From assembly GCF_002210345.1 (NCBI RefSeq), contig NZ_MWQI01000002.1, positions 186,001-250,000 on the forward strand: a DNA stretch of 64,000 nt. The letters run 5' to 3'. The translations under genes and the position numbers were made by a program. Numbering within the stretch: position 1 is the stretch's first letter; every line of letters begins with the position of its first letter. Source of the stretch: Fibrobacter sp. UWB4. Lineage in GTDB: Bacteria; Fibrobacterota; Fibrobacteria; Fibrobacterales; Fibrobacteraceae. Under the pieces are notes generated by a model, which saw only the letters and a list, made by a program, of their open reading frames with translations, had not been told where the DNA came from and did not search any database. Positions 8,391-17,834 of this stretch are shown here, piece after piece.

Positions 8391-11300
8391 CTAGTATCTC
8401 CAAGTGTAAAGAGGTGTCAACAAGCTCGGTTCATCAAAAGACTTACAACGATCAACCGTAGGCACATTACCGAAAATAACATTATCTTCAGCATCAAGCA
8501 AAGCCATACCGCAAACAGTCTTGTCAAAAGTACTCCAATCCTTCAGATGAACGCCAACATCGCCCTCATTTACGGATTCACCTGGGTATAGAATGAACTT
8601 TTTGAAGCTCAATGCCAGTTCCCATATATTTTCACCCACATTTGCAAGTGAGGGAACAGAATTCGGTGTGTACCAATCATCTGTGGGAATATAAAGTTCC
8701 TTACCTTCGGGTACACGGAACCAAATCTTTGCCTTATAGTTCTGGAGAGATACAGAACCCGTATTCTTGATGGTGACTGCTGGTTTTAAATAATTCTTTT
8801 CATGAGGTGCTGAATCATGCCATGTCATGGTTGCTGTAACTTTAGGGATTATTCCTTCATCAACACTCTTATAAGCACTAGGTTCTATGCCCCAAATGAT
8901 ATTATCGTTTAGGTCATAAACAACAATCTTTGAGTTTTTGGCTGGGATTCCATAATTATGGTCTGCTGACCAATCATTAACAAACTTATAGTTTGTCCAG
9001 TCTTCATAATGGATACGAATCTGCCAACCGTCAACATTAGGAAGAACGCTATCAGCAGCAAGGACCTGATTACTCGCATCAAGAACGAATCTCCATTGAT
9101 CCCCTCCAAGGTTTTCCAAAGATACAGGAATCTTGGGATAGTCCACCTCGACAACAGGCTTGCGTGCAGGATCAGCCGTAAAATAATATGCAACTTTAAA
9201 ACCGACAATATCCTTTTTACTGTCATTTACAACAAGAATTCTAGGACGAGAGGTATTCTTTTCATGTTGTGCTCGTGCCTCACGATGGTACACCGTCACA
9301 GGACTATTTTTTGTAACTCTATCGATGGGAGAAACAGGGGGAGTCTGTGTAGAGGGATTTGCAGCAGTACCTTTAGCCATTACTACACTGGGAGCAACTT
9401 CACCTGCCCCAACAACAACTGCAAAAGTCGTCGTTGCGGACAAATTCGAAAGCAAATAGTCTTTTTCAAATTTTTTGCCCGACTGGTTTGCAAAAGTGAC
9501 ATGAAGAACTTGATCAACACGTTTAATAGAAGGGCTTGTAGCTATAGAACCATCAAATAATGTTTCTTGATGTTCAATTCCGTTTTCATCCGTATAACGA
9601 ACTACAGATCCTGTACCAGGAATATAGCTTGCAGTAAGAGAATAGTTTGCATCGCTAACCTTGATTTCATGGGTTCCTTGGTTCAAGAAAATCGGAGCTA
9701 CATCAAAGTCCCCTACAAAATCAACCGTTCCCATATTGAGGTAAATAATTTTCGAGGCATCATTATGTGCAACGTCGTCACAATGCTGATCTAATGCACA
9801 TACAATATCAAGTCCCTGCATCGTAGCTCCCGCAATGTTGATATTCAGTTCGTCTGAGCTAAAGGGACCATGAAGAATATCTTCCCAAGGAGCCATTGCG
9901 TCATGGAAAACAAATCGTCTAGGATCAGTAAAAGCCGGGATGTTTTTTGGAGAAAGACCTTTACTGGGATCAACAAATTTTTGGCTAAATTCCGTTACAA
10001 GAGCATCTCCTTTGCCAAACCAGGTGTCTTGAATATCTACAAGGCTTTTCCACAATTCAGAATTTACAGTTTTTATAGAAGCTTTATTAACGTCAAAGTC
10101 ATCCTCCTTACTCATTTTTACAACAACATCATTAAAATATTTACCAATAACAAAGCACCCACTTGCATCGTCATCATAATCTTCGCACAATTTTTCTGCA
10201 GTATAAGAAACAGAACCTAGTAATGAAGAGAGAACTTGTGTTGATTTCGGAGAATAAAGTGGTAGCATATTAACCAGTTCTCCATTTGGTTTCTCTGGAT
10301 AAGGAGGTTTTCCATTCATCACCATGTTAAGGTTTTCTACAAAAGTACCTCCGGGATCTAGATGAAGCCCGTTATGGCGAGAATAATAAAGATCTTCTGC
10401 AACTGGTTCGAGCTTATCAATTACTATGGTTTTAGCATTAGGATCATCATGCGGACCTTCAAGAGACACTGTTGCAACATATTTACCTATATAAGGTCCC
10501 TTAATCGTTAAATAACTTTTATCAAAAAGATAAATAAATGTCCCTCCAAACCAGCCAAGCACGTTACATGCGTTAATACCATTAATGGAAAAATTTTTAC
10601 AATAATATTTATTATGATTTTTTGCATCTTCTGTTGCAGCTGAAATATATTCTAGCCAGTCTATGTCTAATTCTGCTTTAACAAGTTCATGTTCTGGAGG
10701 ATTTGCTGTTTTAGAAGCATCTAAATCTTTAACAATCTTTTTCAAACCAGAAAATTCTTCTGAAATATCATCAGGATTTTCCGTAGCCAATTCTGAACCA
10801 AAATGAGGAGTATCTACGGTAATAACTTTACGGACATGATTTGCTGCATTTGCTGTTCCTGTACCATCTTCCCCTGGGTCTATTTTCAAACCACGAAACA
10901 TTTCTCTAATAGTAAGGCCGCCTTGACTATGTCCAATCAAGTCGATATAAGTTTTTTCATTAGTCGTCCAGTCAATATCCTTTGATCCATAAAAATCATT
11001 CAGAACCTCTTTAATTCTTTCGTATAATCTCTTGGATTGGGATGGTGTTGCATCCCAAGAGGGCCTTGCTTCTATCCAATTTCCGTCCTTATCATATTCA
11101 CCAGGCGTTTGGTAGAAATAAATACCGTTTTTATTGATTGCATCACCGGTATTAGGAATATTGTATGTTCTTGCAAGAATATCTGGTGCAGATCCGTTTT
11201 CATAGGATTTTACAAGAGCTTTCATGAATTCTGGCTGCGCTTTTTTTTCGCATCCATCGCATGGCTTTGGTGCATTTGATTTTACACCCCATATTTCATA

Positions 11301-12040
11301 ATCACTATTTAAACCATGTACAAACAAAACTGGATGAGTAAGAGTCTTTCCTGGTTCACCGGTATAGGTCCACGCAGGAAATTCAACTTGTCTTTCATTC
11401 CATGCCGTAATCAAGTCCTTTATGGGCACAACATTTTTTCCACGTACCTCGGCTTCAGGAAAAGACGTAAAGGCATTCGTTGTATAATTATATGTGTTAA
11501 TATCTAGAATATGAGGAGCCATATTATGACCGTTTTCATCGCCGCAATCCTCACAGTCCCAAAGTTGTGTTCTCCATTTAAAAACACCTTTGTACGTAAT
11601 CTTGTTTCCACAAGTTATAGTATAACCCATAGTATAATGAGCAGTCCAATGTCTGTGTATTTTAAAAATGGGCTTCACACCTATAAAGGTAAAATCAGTG
11701 TAAAACACCTCTTTATTTTTAAGTTGTCCGACTAAAGATTCTACGTGGAAAACACCTTCTTTAAAATTATCTCCTGTTGCATTAACGATGTCTCAACAAT
11801 AACCGTGTGGACGGTAATTATTTTCATCGTATGCGACAATTAAATCCTCAGTAGCCTTTACGCCCGGTCTTATAACTTTTTCTATCCAAGTTGGGTTATC
11901 CGCATTACCGGAACCCGGCAATATCTCTGCCACGGCAGAATCCCATTCTTTTAAATCATCCGCCGCGCTTAACCCAGCAAGAATTAGTAACGCGGAGACA
12001 ACAGTCCTAAGCAGTTTTTTTTCAAAACCAAATTATGCAT
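8391..12040 (-). pseudogene. Large secreted alpha/beta hydrolase (PGAP1/lipase-like) broken by a frameshift and an in-frame TGA
   Basis: From ATG 12040 (AGGAG 9 nt upstream) the frame starts MHNLVLKK and then breaks at a run of eight A's. One more A would give KKKLLRTVVSALLILAGLSAA, a good signal peptide. The same frame then meets TGA at 11795-11793 (after Gly-Tyr-Cys) and stays open for 1,105 codons from GTG 11708. That part holds a lipase fold: VLFVHGLNSD (oxyanion region), GHSQGG (nucleophile elbow, near residue 258) and TPHFGSE. Two related C-terminal beta-sandwich modules follow (VTVYHREARAQ..., ATMTWHDSAPHEKN...), which may bind polysaccharide. The two lesions could be real decay, phase variation or assembly errors. 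Its 3' end is coupled to the lipoprotein gene. Confidence 0.75.
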
Positions 12041-12406
12041 TCTAATACACTCCTAAAAATCAGCCCGTTAAAACGGGCTAGAATAACATAAATATAGAAA
12101 CATTCTTTTATGATGTCAACATATTATTATAAATAAATTTTATTATTTTCAAATAAAATTGATATTAACATTATATAAATTATTTCACAAATAAAATATT
12201 TAAAACAAACAAATCAAAAGCACAACTAAAATAAAAAAAGCTACATCAATCATAGAATTCAAATAAAAAAAATATAAGGCAGCAAAAAAAAAGACAACCT
12301 TTACTCCCACCCCACTCCTAAGAATGACATCTATTATGCAATCTAAAACCCAATCGTTAAAGGTAATTACTTATACACCGAAGCAATATTAATTATCTTT
12401 TAATCG
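12041..12406. other. AT-rich divergent intergenic region
   Basis: 366 bp between the broken hydrolase (minus) and the uvrA-like gene (plus). It contains a hairpin AGCCCG-TTAAAA-CGGGCT (12062-12079) just upstream of the hydrolase ribosome site and a promoter for the uvrA-like gene. The remainder is homopolymer-rich AT sequence in which I see no gene. Confidence 0.6.
12371..12399 (+). promoter_or_regulatory. Near-leaderless promoter of the uvrA-like gene
   Basis: TTATAC (12371-12376), 17-bp spacer, TATCTT (12394-12399), then 7 nt to ATG 12407. The predicted leader is about one nucleotide, and no Shine-Dalgarno sequence is present. Confidence 0.5.
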
Positions 12407-14791
12407 ATGCTTGATTACATTTCGATTCGCGGTTGCAGACTTCATAATTTAAAGAATGTCAACGCCCAGTTTCCGCTGGGGAAAATTACGGTTGTATGCG
12501 GACCGTCGGGTTGCGGAAAATCAACACTCGTGATGGACACGCTCCATGGCGAAAGCAAGCGACGTTATCTCGAGACGCTCTCGCCTTTTGCAGCGGACTT
12601 GCTCGGTGGCAAGCGAAGCATTCCGCTTGACAGCGCCGAAGGACTCCCGGCTAGTTTGGCGATTGCCGCCACACGCGGAGAAGCGCCCGCAAAAGCATCT
12701 GCACTTTCGATTGCCGAATGCGACAATGCATTGCGTACATTGTTTGCAACGTTTGCGAAGCCATCTTGCCCGATTTGCGGCGCTCCGATGGTGAGTCAAA
12801 GTCGCGAAGAGATCATTCGCGAAATTGCGGGAATGCCAATAGGGACAAAACTACAGTTTTTGGCGAAAATCGAGTTAAATGAAAGTCGCACGACGCTCGA
12901 CAAGCTATCGGCGGTGTTTTTGGCACAAGGTTTTACACGTGCCATTGCCGATGGCACCATGTATTCGCTTGCAGACTTGCTCCCTGGCGAAAAAGTCTTG
13001 ACGCCCAAAGAATTTTTCATCATCGTCGATAGAATCATCGTCCGCGAAAACACGCGTACGCGAATCGCAGAAGCCGTTGACGGAACATTAAAGCTGACGC
13101 ATTCCGCAATAACGCTTGACATTGCAGGTGAACGCAAGTTCTACAGCACAAAGCCGTGCTGCCCGAACGCAGGCGACGAGCAGCATCAAAAAAGCGACGT
13201 ACAAGAGGCTATCGCAAGCCTGGATGCACGGGCATTCTCGCCCTACAACCGCGCAAGCGTCTGTGAATACTGCGAGGGCACGGGACTTCTGGAATCTTCG
13301 GAAAGCGACGAGAACGAAAACACAGAATGCCCGCATTGCCAAGGACTCCGCCTCAAGAAAACATACTTGAATGCCTCTGTTGACGATGTCAGTTACAAGC
13401 AAATTCTCACAACGGAATTTGCAGAATTGCCAGAACTTTTGCACCAAATTTTTGACAATAAAGTCGGTCAAAATCTAAAGGCGACTTTCAATTCGCTCCT
13501 CGACCGCATTGAAGCTATCAACGATTTGGGAATTGGTTACCTCACGCCAGGGCGCGCGGGGCAAACGCTTTCGGGCGGCGAATTGCAAAGACTCAAGCTC
13601 GCAAGCCTCAGCACAGGGCACTTGAACGGACTTTTGATAGCGCTTGACGAACCCGCCAGCGGTCTCCACGCTAGCGATGTCACAGCACTTTGGAAAGTCC
13701 TCGAGAAAATCCGCAAGCGCGGTAACACGCTCGTACTCATCGAGCACAATCCGCAAATTATCAGCCGCGCGGACTACATCATCGAAATGGGTCCTGGCGC
13801 AGGCGAAAAGGGCGGCGAGATTTTATTCCAAGGCGCTCGCGACGAAGTACTTGAAAATCCGGGATCGCCCACGGGGAAGTGGCTCAATGAATTAGGAATT
13901 AGGAAGTCGGAATTTGGAATTAAAGGAGATTCCCGCTCGAAGGATGACACGGCAATCCTCGTCGAGAACTTCGCGAAGTTTGACATGGCGCCAGTCAACG
14001 CAGCCTTCCCCATCAACAAATTCAGCGTGATTACCGGCCAAAGCGGCAGCGGAAAATCGACACTCCTTTTCGAAAACATTGCCAAACGCGCGAAAGCAGA
14101 AGAATTCAAAAAACTCGGCATCGACGCTCTTTCGATTCTCACGACTGGCGATTTCCACGGAAGCAAGCGCAGCACGGTCTTGAGCGCCATCGGGCTTGCC
14201 ACACTATTACGCGACTTGTTCGCCAAACTTCCCGAAAGCAAAGTGCGCGGCTACACCGCCTCCAAATTCAGCATGCACACCCCCGGCGGTCGCTGCGAAA
14301 ATTGCAAAGGCGAAGGAGTCATCTACGATCCGCTCGGCTACGAAGAATCCGAATGCCCCGTTTGCCTCGGCAAGCGCTTCCGCGATGAAGTCTTGGAAAT
14401 CCGATTCAAGTCGCTTTCCATAGCCGACATCTTGGACATGGAAATCGGTAGTGCATACAAGCTCTTCACGAACATGAAACCGTTCGCCGAAAAACTGAAA
14501 CCGCTCGTAGACACTGGCCTTGACTATCTGAAGCTCGGGCAAACAACAGCGCACCTTTCCGGTGGCGAACGCGCACGACTCCGCCTTTCCATCACGCTCG
14601 CACGAGCTAAAGCACCGAACACGCTATTTCTCTTTGACGAACCTGCCCGAGGTCTCCACCAAAAGGACATCCAGCAGTTGCTCAGCCTCATTCACGGGCT
14701 TTGCAATGCAGGCCACACCGTCATTGCCATAGAACACGCCCAAGACTTCGTCGACGCCGCGGATTATGTGGTGGAACTGAAGAGAGGCTAG
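12407..14791 (+). CDS. Short UvrA-family ABC ATPase lacking the insertion domain
   Basis: 794 aa, against about 940 for canonical UvrA. Two ABC halves are present: Walker A GPSGCGKST (residues 32-40) with signature LSGGELQRLKLA, and GQSGSGKST near residue 543 with LSGGERARLRLS. CPICG and the later CENC/CPVC zinc motifs are kept. In the first zinc module the usual CPxCG reads CPNAG, and CEYCEGTG is joined to CPHCQG by only about 17 residues, so the insertion domain is missing. UvrA proteins recognise damaged DNA with UvrB; short paralogues of this kind are linked to specialised damage or drug tolerance. A heptamer array is translated at residues 495-506, in the linker between halves. Confidence 0.88.
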   Translation: MLDYISIRGCRLHNLKNVNAQFPLGKITVVCGPSGCGKSTLVMDTLHGESKRRYLETLSPFAADLLGGKRSIPLDSAEGLPASLAIAATRGEAPAKASALSIAECDNALRTLFATFAKPSCPICGAPMVSQSREEIIREIAGMPIGTKLQFLAKIELNESRTTLDKLSAVFLAQGFTRAIADGTMYSLADLLPGEKVLTPKEFFIIVDRIIVRENTRTRIAEAVDGTLKLTHSAITLDIAGERKFYSTKPCCPNAGDEQHQKSDVQEAIASLDARAFSPYNRASVCEYCEGTGLLESSESDENENTECPHCQGLRLKKTYLNASVDDVSYKQILTTEFAELPELLHQIFDNKVGQNLKATFNSLLDRIEAINDLGIGYLTPGRAGQTLSGGELQRLKLASLSTGHLNGLLIALDEPASGLHASDVTALWKVLEKIRKRGNTLVLIEHNPQIISRADYIIEMGPGAGEKGGEILFQGARDEVLENPGSPTGKWLNELGIRKSEFGIKGDSRSKDDTAILVENFAKFDMAPVNAAFPINKFSVITGQSGSGKSTLLFENIAKRAKAEEFKKLGIDALSILTTGDFHGSKRSTVLSAIGLATLLRDLFAKLPESKVRGYTASKFSMHTPGGRCENCKGEGVIYDPLGYEESECPVCLGKRFRDEVLEIRFKSLSIADILDMEIGSAYKLFTNMKPFAEKLKPLVDTGLDYLKLGQTTAHLSGGERARLRLSITLARAKAPNTLFLFDEPARGLHQKDIQQLLSLIHGLCNAGHTVIAIEHAQDFVDAADYVVELKRG
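13889..13923. repeat. Heptamer array inside the uvrA-like reading frame, 5 units
   Basis: Units GAATTAG, GAATTAG, GAAGTCG, GAATTTG and GAATTAA with exact 7-bp period. It is read without a stop as ELGIRKSEFGIK between the two ABC halves. The same words (in register AGGAATT, CGGAATT) make up the intergenic array at 53003-53037. Confidence 0.75.
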
Positions 14792-14809
14792 GAGTCGTTA
14801 ATTAGGAGT
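14789..14809. repeat. Short heptamer array, 3 units, carrying a stop codon and a ribosome site
   Basis: TAGGAGT, CGTTAAT, TAGGAGT. The first unit supplies the TAG stop of the uvrA-like gene and the last supplies the GGAG ribosome site of the GH18 gene, 7 nt before its ATG. Confidence 0.5.
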
Positions 14810-14815
14810 TTAAAG

Positions 14816-16075
14816 ATGAAGAATAGAATTTCACATGCATTTGTAGCGTTCATCGCTAGTTCTCTTTTCACTCTCGCCGGTATTAGTTCCGCATGGGCCG
14901 CCCCGCTATTTATCGGTTATTACCCCGATTGGGGCAAATGGCACAAGCCCGCCTACACTGTAGATAAAGTTCCGTACAACAAATTAACGCATGTGCTGTG
15001 GAGTTTCATTACACCAAACACGGATGGTTCATTGCGCGGAGATGCCGCAGAAGACCCAAGCGCACTCGATGAAATGGTAACACTCGCCCATGCAGCCGGT
15101 ACAAAAGTCATCGTCTCGCTCGGCGGTGGCGGACAAAGCGAAAATTTCGTACCCGTCGCATCGAACGACGCGCTCCGTCAAAAATTTGTCGCAAGCCTCG
15201 TCAAATACGTCGCCGACCACAATCTCGACGGACTCGACATGGACTGGGAATGGGAATACAATCCCGTTCCCGAAGCAGATACTATCGCCTACAGCAAATT
15301 GCTCACAGAGCTTCGCGAAGCTCTCCCCAAGGACAAAAGTCTCTCCGCAGCACTCCCCTGCTCCCCCTATTACGGCAAGTATTTCACGCCCGAAGTTCTC
15401 GTGAAAAACTTGGACTGGCTCGGATTCATGACCTACGATATGACCGGCGACTGGGATGACAAAGCCATGTTTGATTCGCCACTATACCCGCATGACGGAT
15501 ACACCACATGGTCGTGGCAAGAAACATTCGAGTACTGGAGCAAACGCGGAGTTCCCGCCGAAAAGATGGTCTTCGGAATTCCATCATTTGGCTTTGAATT
15601 CAAGGGCGCCACAGGCCCGGGCACCGACTTTACCAAAGGTACCGCCAAGCAGGTACCGTACAAGGACATTGTTGCAAACAAAGAATGGAAATTCAATTTC
15701 GATAGCGTTTCCGTAGAACCCTACGGCGTATCTTCAAATGGATACGTGACCTTCGAAGACCCGCATTCTTCCGCCGTAAAATCGCGATGGGTCAAGGAGA
15801 AAGGCTACGCAGGCATCATGGTCTGGGAAGTTTCGCACGACTACATCGAAGGCGTCGGGAATCCGATTCTCGACAGTATCGCTATTGTATTGCGCGAAGA
15901 AACTACAGGAATCCGCGACATTCACAAGAAGCGCGCGGCAAGTTCTGCTCGGCATAACACTTCACAAATGCCAAATGCACAAATCAAGCGCGTGGATGCG
16001 CTCGGGAAAAGCGTACAAAACGCAGGCCGAGAAAGCCATTTGAAGAACAAGTTTATTTTTAGAGTAGAACCGTAA
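14816..16075 (+). CDS. Secreted GH18 chitinase-like glycoside hydrolase
   Basis: 419 aa. The signal peptide ends near SSAWAA (residue 28). The GH18 barrel begins PLFIGYYPDWGKW. The catalytic DxxDxDxE is DGLDMDWE at residues 138-145, with E145 as acid/base. SLGGGG (residues 101-106) and the later GFMTYDM and IMVWEVSHD also fit the family. GH18 enzymes hydrolyse chitin, chitooligosaccharides or peptidoglycan-like glycans. No chitin-binding module is seen, and the last 50 residues are basic and low in complexity. The substrate is open; fungal chitin or bacterial wall glycans are both plausible. It follows the uvrA-like gene by 24 nt, so read-through is possible. Confidence 0.92.
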   Translation: MKNRISHAFVAFIASSLFTLAGISSAWAAPLFIGYYPDWGKWHKPAYTVDKVPYNKLTHVLWSFITPNTDGSLRGDAAEDPSALDEMVTLAHAAGTKVIVSLGGGGQSENFVPVASNDALRQKFVASLVKYVADHNLDGLDMDWEWEYNPVPEADTIAYSKLLTELREALPKDKSLSAALPCSPYYGKYFTPEVLVKNLDWLGFMTYDMTGDWDDKAMFDSPLYPHDGYTTWSWQETFEYWSKRGVPAEKMVFGIPSFGFEFKGATGPGTDFTKGTAKQVPYKDIVANKEWKFNFDSVSVEPYGVSSNGYVTFEDPHSSAVKSRWVKEKGYAGIMVWEVSHDYIEGVGNPILDSIAIVLREETTGIRDIHKKRAASSARHNTSQMPNAQIKRVDALGKSVQNAGRESHLKNKFIFRVEP

Positions 16076-16089
16076 ATATTCCTTTCCCC

Positions 16090-16118
16090 TTGCCAAATAT
16101 CTTTTACTTTAGTATAAT
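16090..16118 (+). promoter_or_regulatory. Sigma-70-type promoter of the Fur-family gene
   Basis: TTGCCA (16090-16095), 17-bp spacer, TATAAT (16113-16118). The predicted start of transcription falls inside the adjoining palindrome. Confidence 0.75.
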
Positions 16119-16136
16119 TTGATAACGATTATCAAA
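16118..16136. promoter_or_regulatory. Fur-family operator
   Basis: TTTGATAACGATTATCAAA has 8-bp perfect arms about a 3-bp centre. The inner TGATAACGATTATCA differs by one base from the 7-1-7 Fur consensus TGATAATNATTATCA. It overlaps the end of the -10 box and the start point, so binding would block initiation; autoregulation by the next gene is the natural reading. Confidence 0.75.
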
Positions 16137-16149
16137 TTTCGAGATAAGC

Positions 16150-16566
16150 ATGGGCATTATTAAATACAAAACCAAACAGCAAGAACTACTCCTATCTTGC
16201 TTTAAAGCGATGCAGGGCCGCCATTTTACCGCAGAAGATGTGTCGGCTTATTTCCAGAAGCAGAACATTTCTATCGGCATTGCGACAATCTATCGCCAGA
16301 TTGAAAAATTTGTAGCAATGGGCGTTGTTCAAAAGTATTTCCTTGGCGAACAGAACGCCGCCTGCTTCCAATACATGGGCGAAGAATGCCACAAAGAAGT
16401 TTCGCATTTTCACCTGAAGTGCGAAAAATGCGGCACGCTCATCCATCTCGAATGTCACGATCTTGAACAGCTGAGTTCGCACCTGATGGCAGAACATGGT
16501 TTTGCACTTGATCCATTCCGCACTGTTTTTTACGGACTTTGTGAGAACTGCCGCCTAGCGAGCTAA
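16150..16566 (+). CDS. Fur-family metal-responsive repressor (Zur-like by context)
   Basis: 138 aa. An N-terminal winged helix (FTAEDVSAYFQKQNISIGIATIYRQIEKFVAMGVVQKY, residues ~24-61) carries the ATIYR recognition helix. The C-terminal half has the metal-rich HFHLKCEKCGTLIHLECHDLE and the structural zinc pair CEKC...CENC. It is followed 36 nt later by a COG0523 GTPase, a family that Zur commonly controls, which favours zinc sensing; the operator itself looks more Fur-like. The sensed metal is therefore uncertain. Confidence 0.88.
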   Translation: MGIIKYKTKQQELLLSCFKAMQGRHFTAEDVSAYFQKQNISIGIATIYRQIEKFVAMGVVQKYFLGEQNAACFQYMGEECHKEVSHFHLKCEKCGTLIHLECHDLEQLSSHLMAEHGFALDPFRTVFYGLCENCRLAS

Positions 16567-16602
16567 CAACTTAATTACATAATTTTTTAACAAAGGATTC
16601 TT

Positions 16603-17760
16603 ATGAAAAAGAATAAGAAACCGGTGGTACTCATCACCGGGTATTTGGGGTCGGGTAAAACCACGCTTTTGAACAATCTTCTCAAGCAAGAAAAGAGAAA
16701 AGTCGCCCTTATCGTGAACGATATGGGAAGCATCAACGTCGATGCTGAAATTTTGAAAAAGAACGGTTCAAACGTCACCGAATGTCCGATGTTCGAACTG
16801 CAAAACGGCTGCATCTGCTGTACGCTGCGCGATGAGTTCATCCAGCAGATTGAAAAAATTTCCAACCTCGATTCCATTGAAGTCGTGTTTGTCGAAGCCT
16901 CCGGCATCAGCGACCCGGGCGCAGTCAGCGCAAGTTTCCTCGCTTACGAAGAAGACAATCCAAATACGAACGTCTACTTGACTTCTATCGTCACGGTTGT
17001 CGATGGCGACAGAATTTACCGCGAATTCCTTAGCGAATTGAAGCAGAAAAAAGAAAAAAGAGATTCTCTCGCCGAAAAATACGATTTAAGCGATGAAGAA
17101 ATTTCGACACTGATTGTAGACCAGATTGAATTCTGCAATTTCATCATTTTGAACAAGTGTGATTTACTCAGCGCAGACCAGCTCAAGGAAGTAGAATCCA
17201 TCGTTCGTGATTTCCAGCCTCGCGCTCCGATTATCCATTCCGTCAACGGCGACATCGACATCGAAAAAATCATGACGACAAAGCCGTTCAACTACGATCA
17301 AATAGATTCCTCTTCAGCTATCCAGAAGGCAACAGCGACATTAACCCAGCCAGGCCGCAAGAACAACGGTTGTGTAGACGAATACGGGATTACATCTTTC
17401 GTTTTCGAGGCAAGACAACCGTTCAACAGAGACCGCTTTATGGAATTTGTCAACAACAGATACCCATCACAGCTTATCCGTTCCAAAGGATACATCTGGT
17501 TCTCGGATGCTAGCAAGGACGTGCAGCTTTTCGAACAGGCTGGTCGCAACTCGTCTGTGATGCCAGTTTCTTACTGGATCGACGCTTTGCGCGAAGACGT
17601 CAAGCAATCGTACCTCGCCGACAATCCTGAAATAAAGGAAAACTGGGATTCCCGTTTTGGCGACCGCGAAAACCAAGTCGTGTTTATCGGAAAAGGCTAC
17701 AACAAAGACGATATCATTGTCGAGCTTGAAAAATGCCTTGACGAAAGAGCTTTTGCTTAA
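16603..17760 (+). CDS. COG0523 (CobW-family) GTPase metallochaperone
   Basis: 385 aa. Walker A GYLGSGKTT lies at residues ~13-21, and the family metal site GCICC near residue 69, preceded by ELQN. VFVEASGISDPG and the base-specificity NKCD (FIILNKCD) are GTPase motifs. A C-terminal CobW_C-like region (SFVFEARQPFNRDRF...SKGYIWFSD) follows. Family members deliver zinc, cobalt or nickel to target enzymes during metal shortage. AAAGGA stands before the ATG. Sharing the operator-controlled promoter with the Fur-family gene is likely, and the unit closes with a terminator. Confidence 0.9.
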   Translation: MKKNKKPVVLITGYLGSGKTTLLNNLLKQEKRKVALIVNDMGSINVDAEILKKNGSNVTECPMFELQNGCICCTLRDEFIQQIEKISNLDSIEVVFVEASGISDPGAVSASFLAYEEDNPNTNVYLTSIVTVVDGDRIYREFLSELKQKKEKRDSLAEKYDLSDEEISTLIVDQIEFCNFIILNKCDLLSADQLKEVESIVRDFQPRAPIIHSVNGDIDIEKIMTTKPFNYDQIDSSSAIQKATATLTQPGRKNNGCVDEYGITSFVFEARQPFNRDRFMEFVNNRYPSQLIRSKGYIWFSDASKDVQLFEQAGRNSSVMPVSYWIDALREDVKQSYLADNPEIKENWDSRFGDRENQVVFIGKGYNKDDIIVELEKCLDERAFA

Positions 17761-17809
17761 ACATAATACAGAATATTTGCATAACCGCAAAAAACGAGCT
17801 GAAATCACA

Positions 17810-17829
17810 GGGGCCTCAAGGCCCCTTTT
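17810..17829 (+). terminator. Intrinsic terminator of the Fur-family/COG0523 operon
   Basis: GGGGCCT-CA-AGGCCCC followed by TTTT. Confidence 0.85.
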
Positions 17830-17834
17830 ACGTT

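Noticed and set aside
11793-11795. TGA as selenocysteine
   Set aside because: It follows a Cys, the hydrolase family has no selenoprotein members that I know, no SECIS-like hairpin follows, and a second lesion lies upstream.
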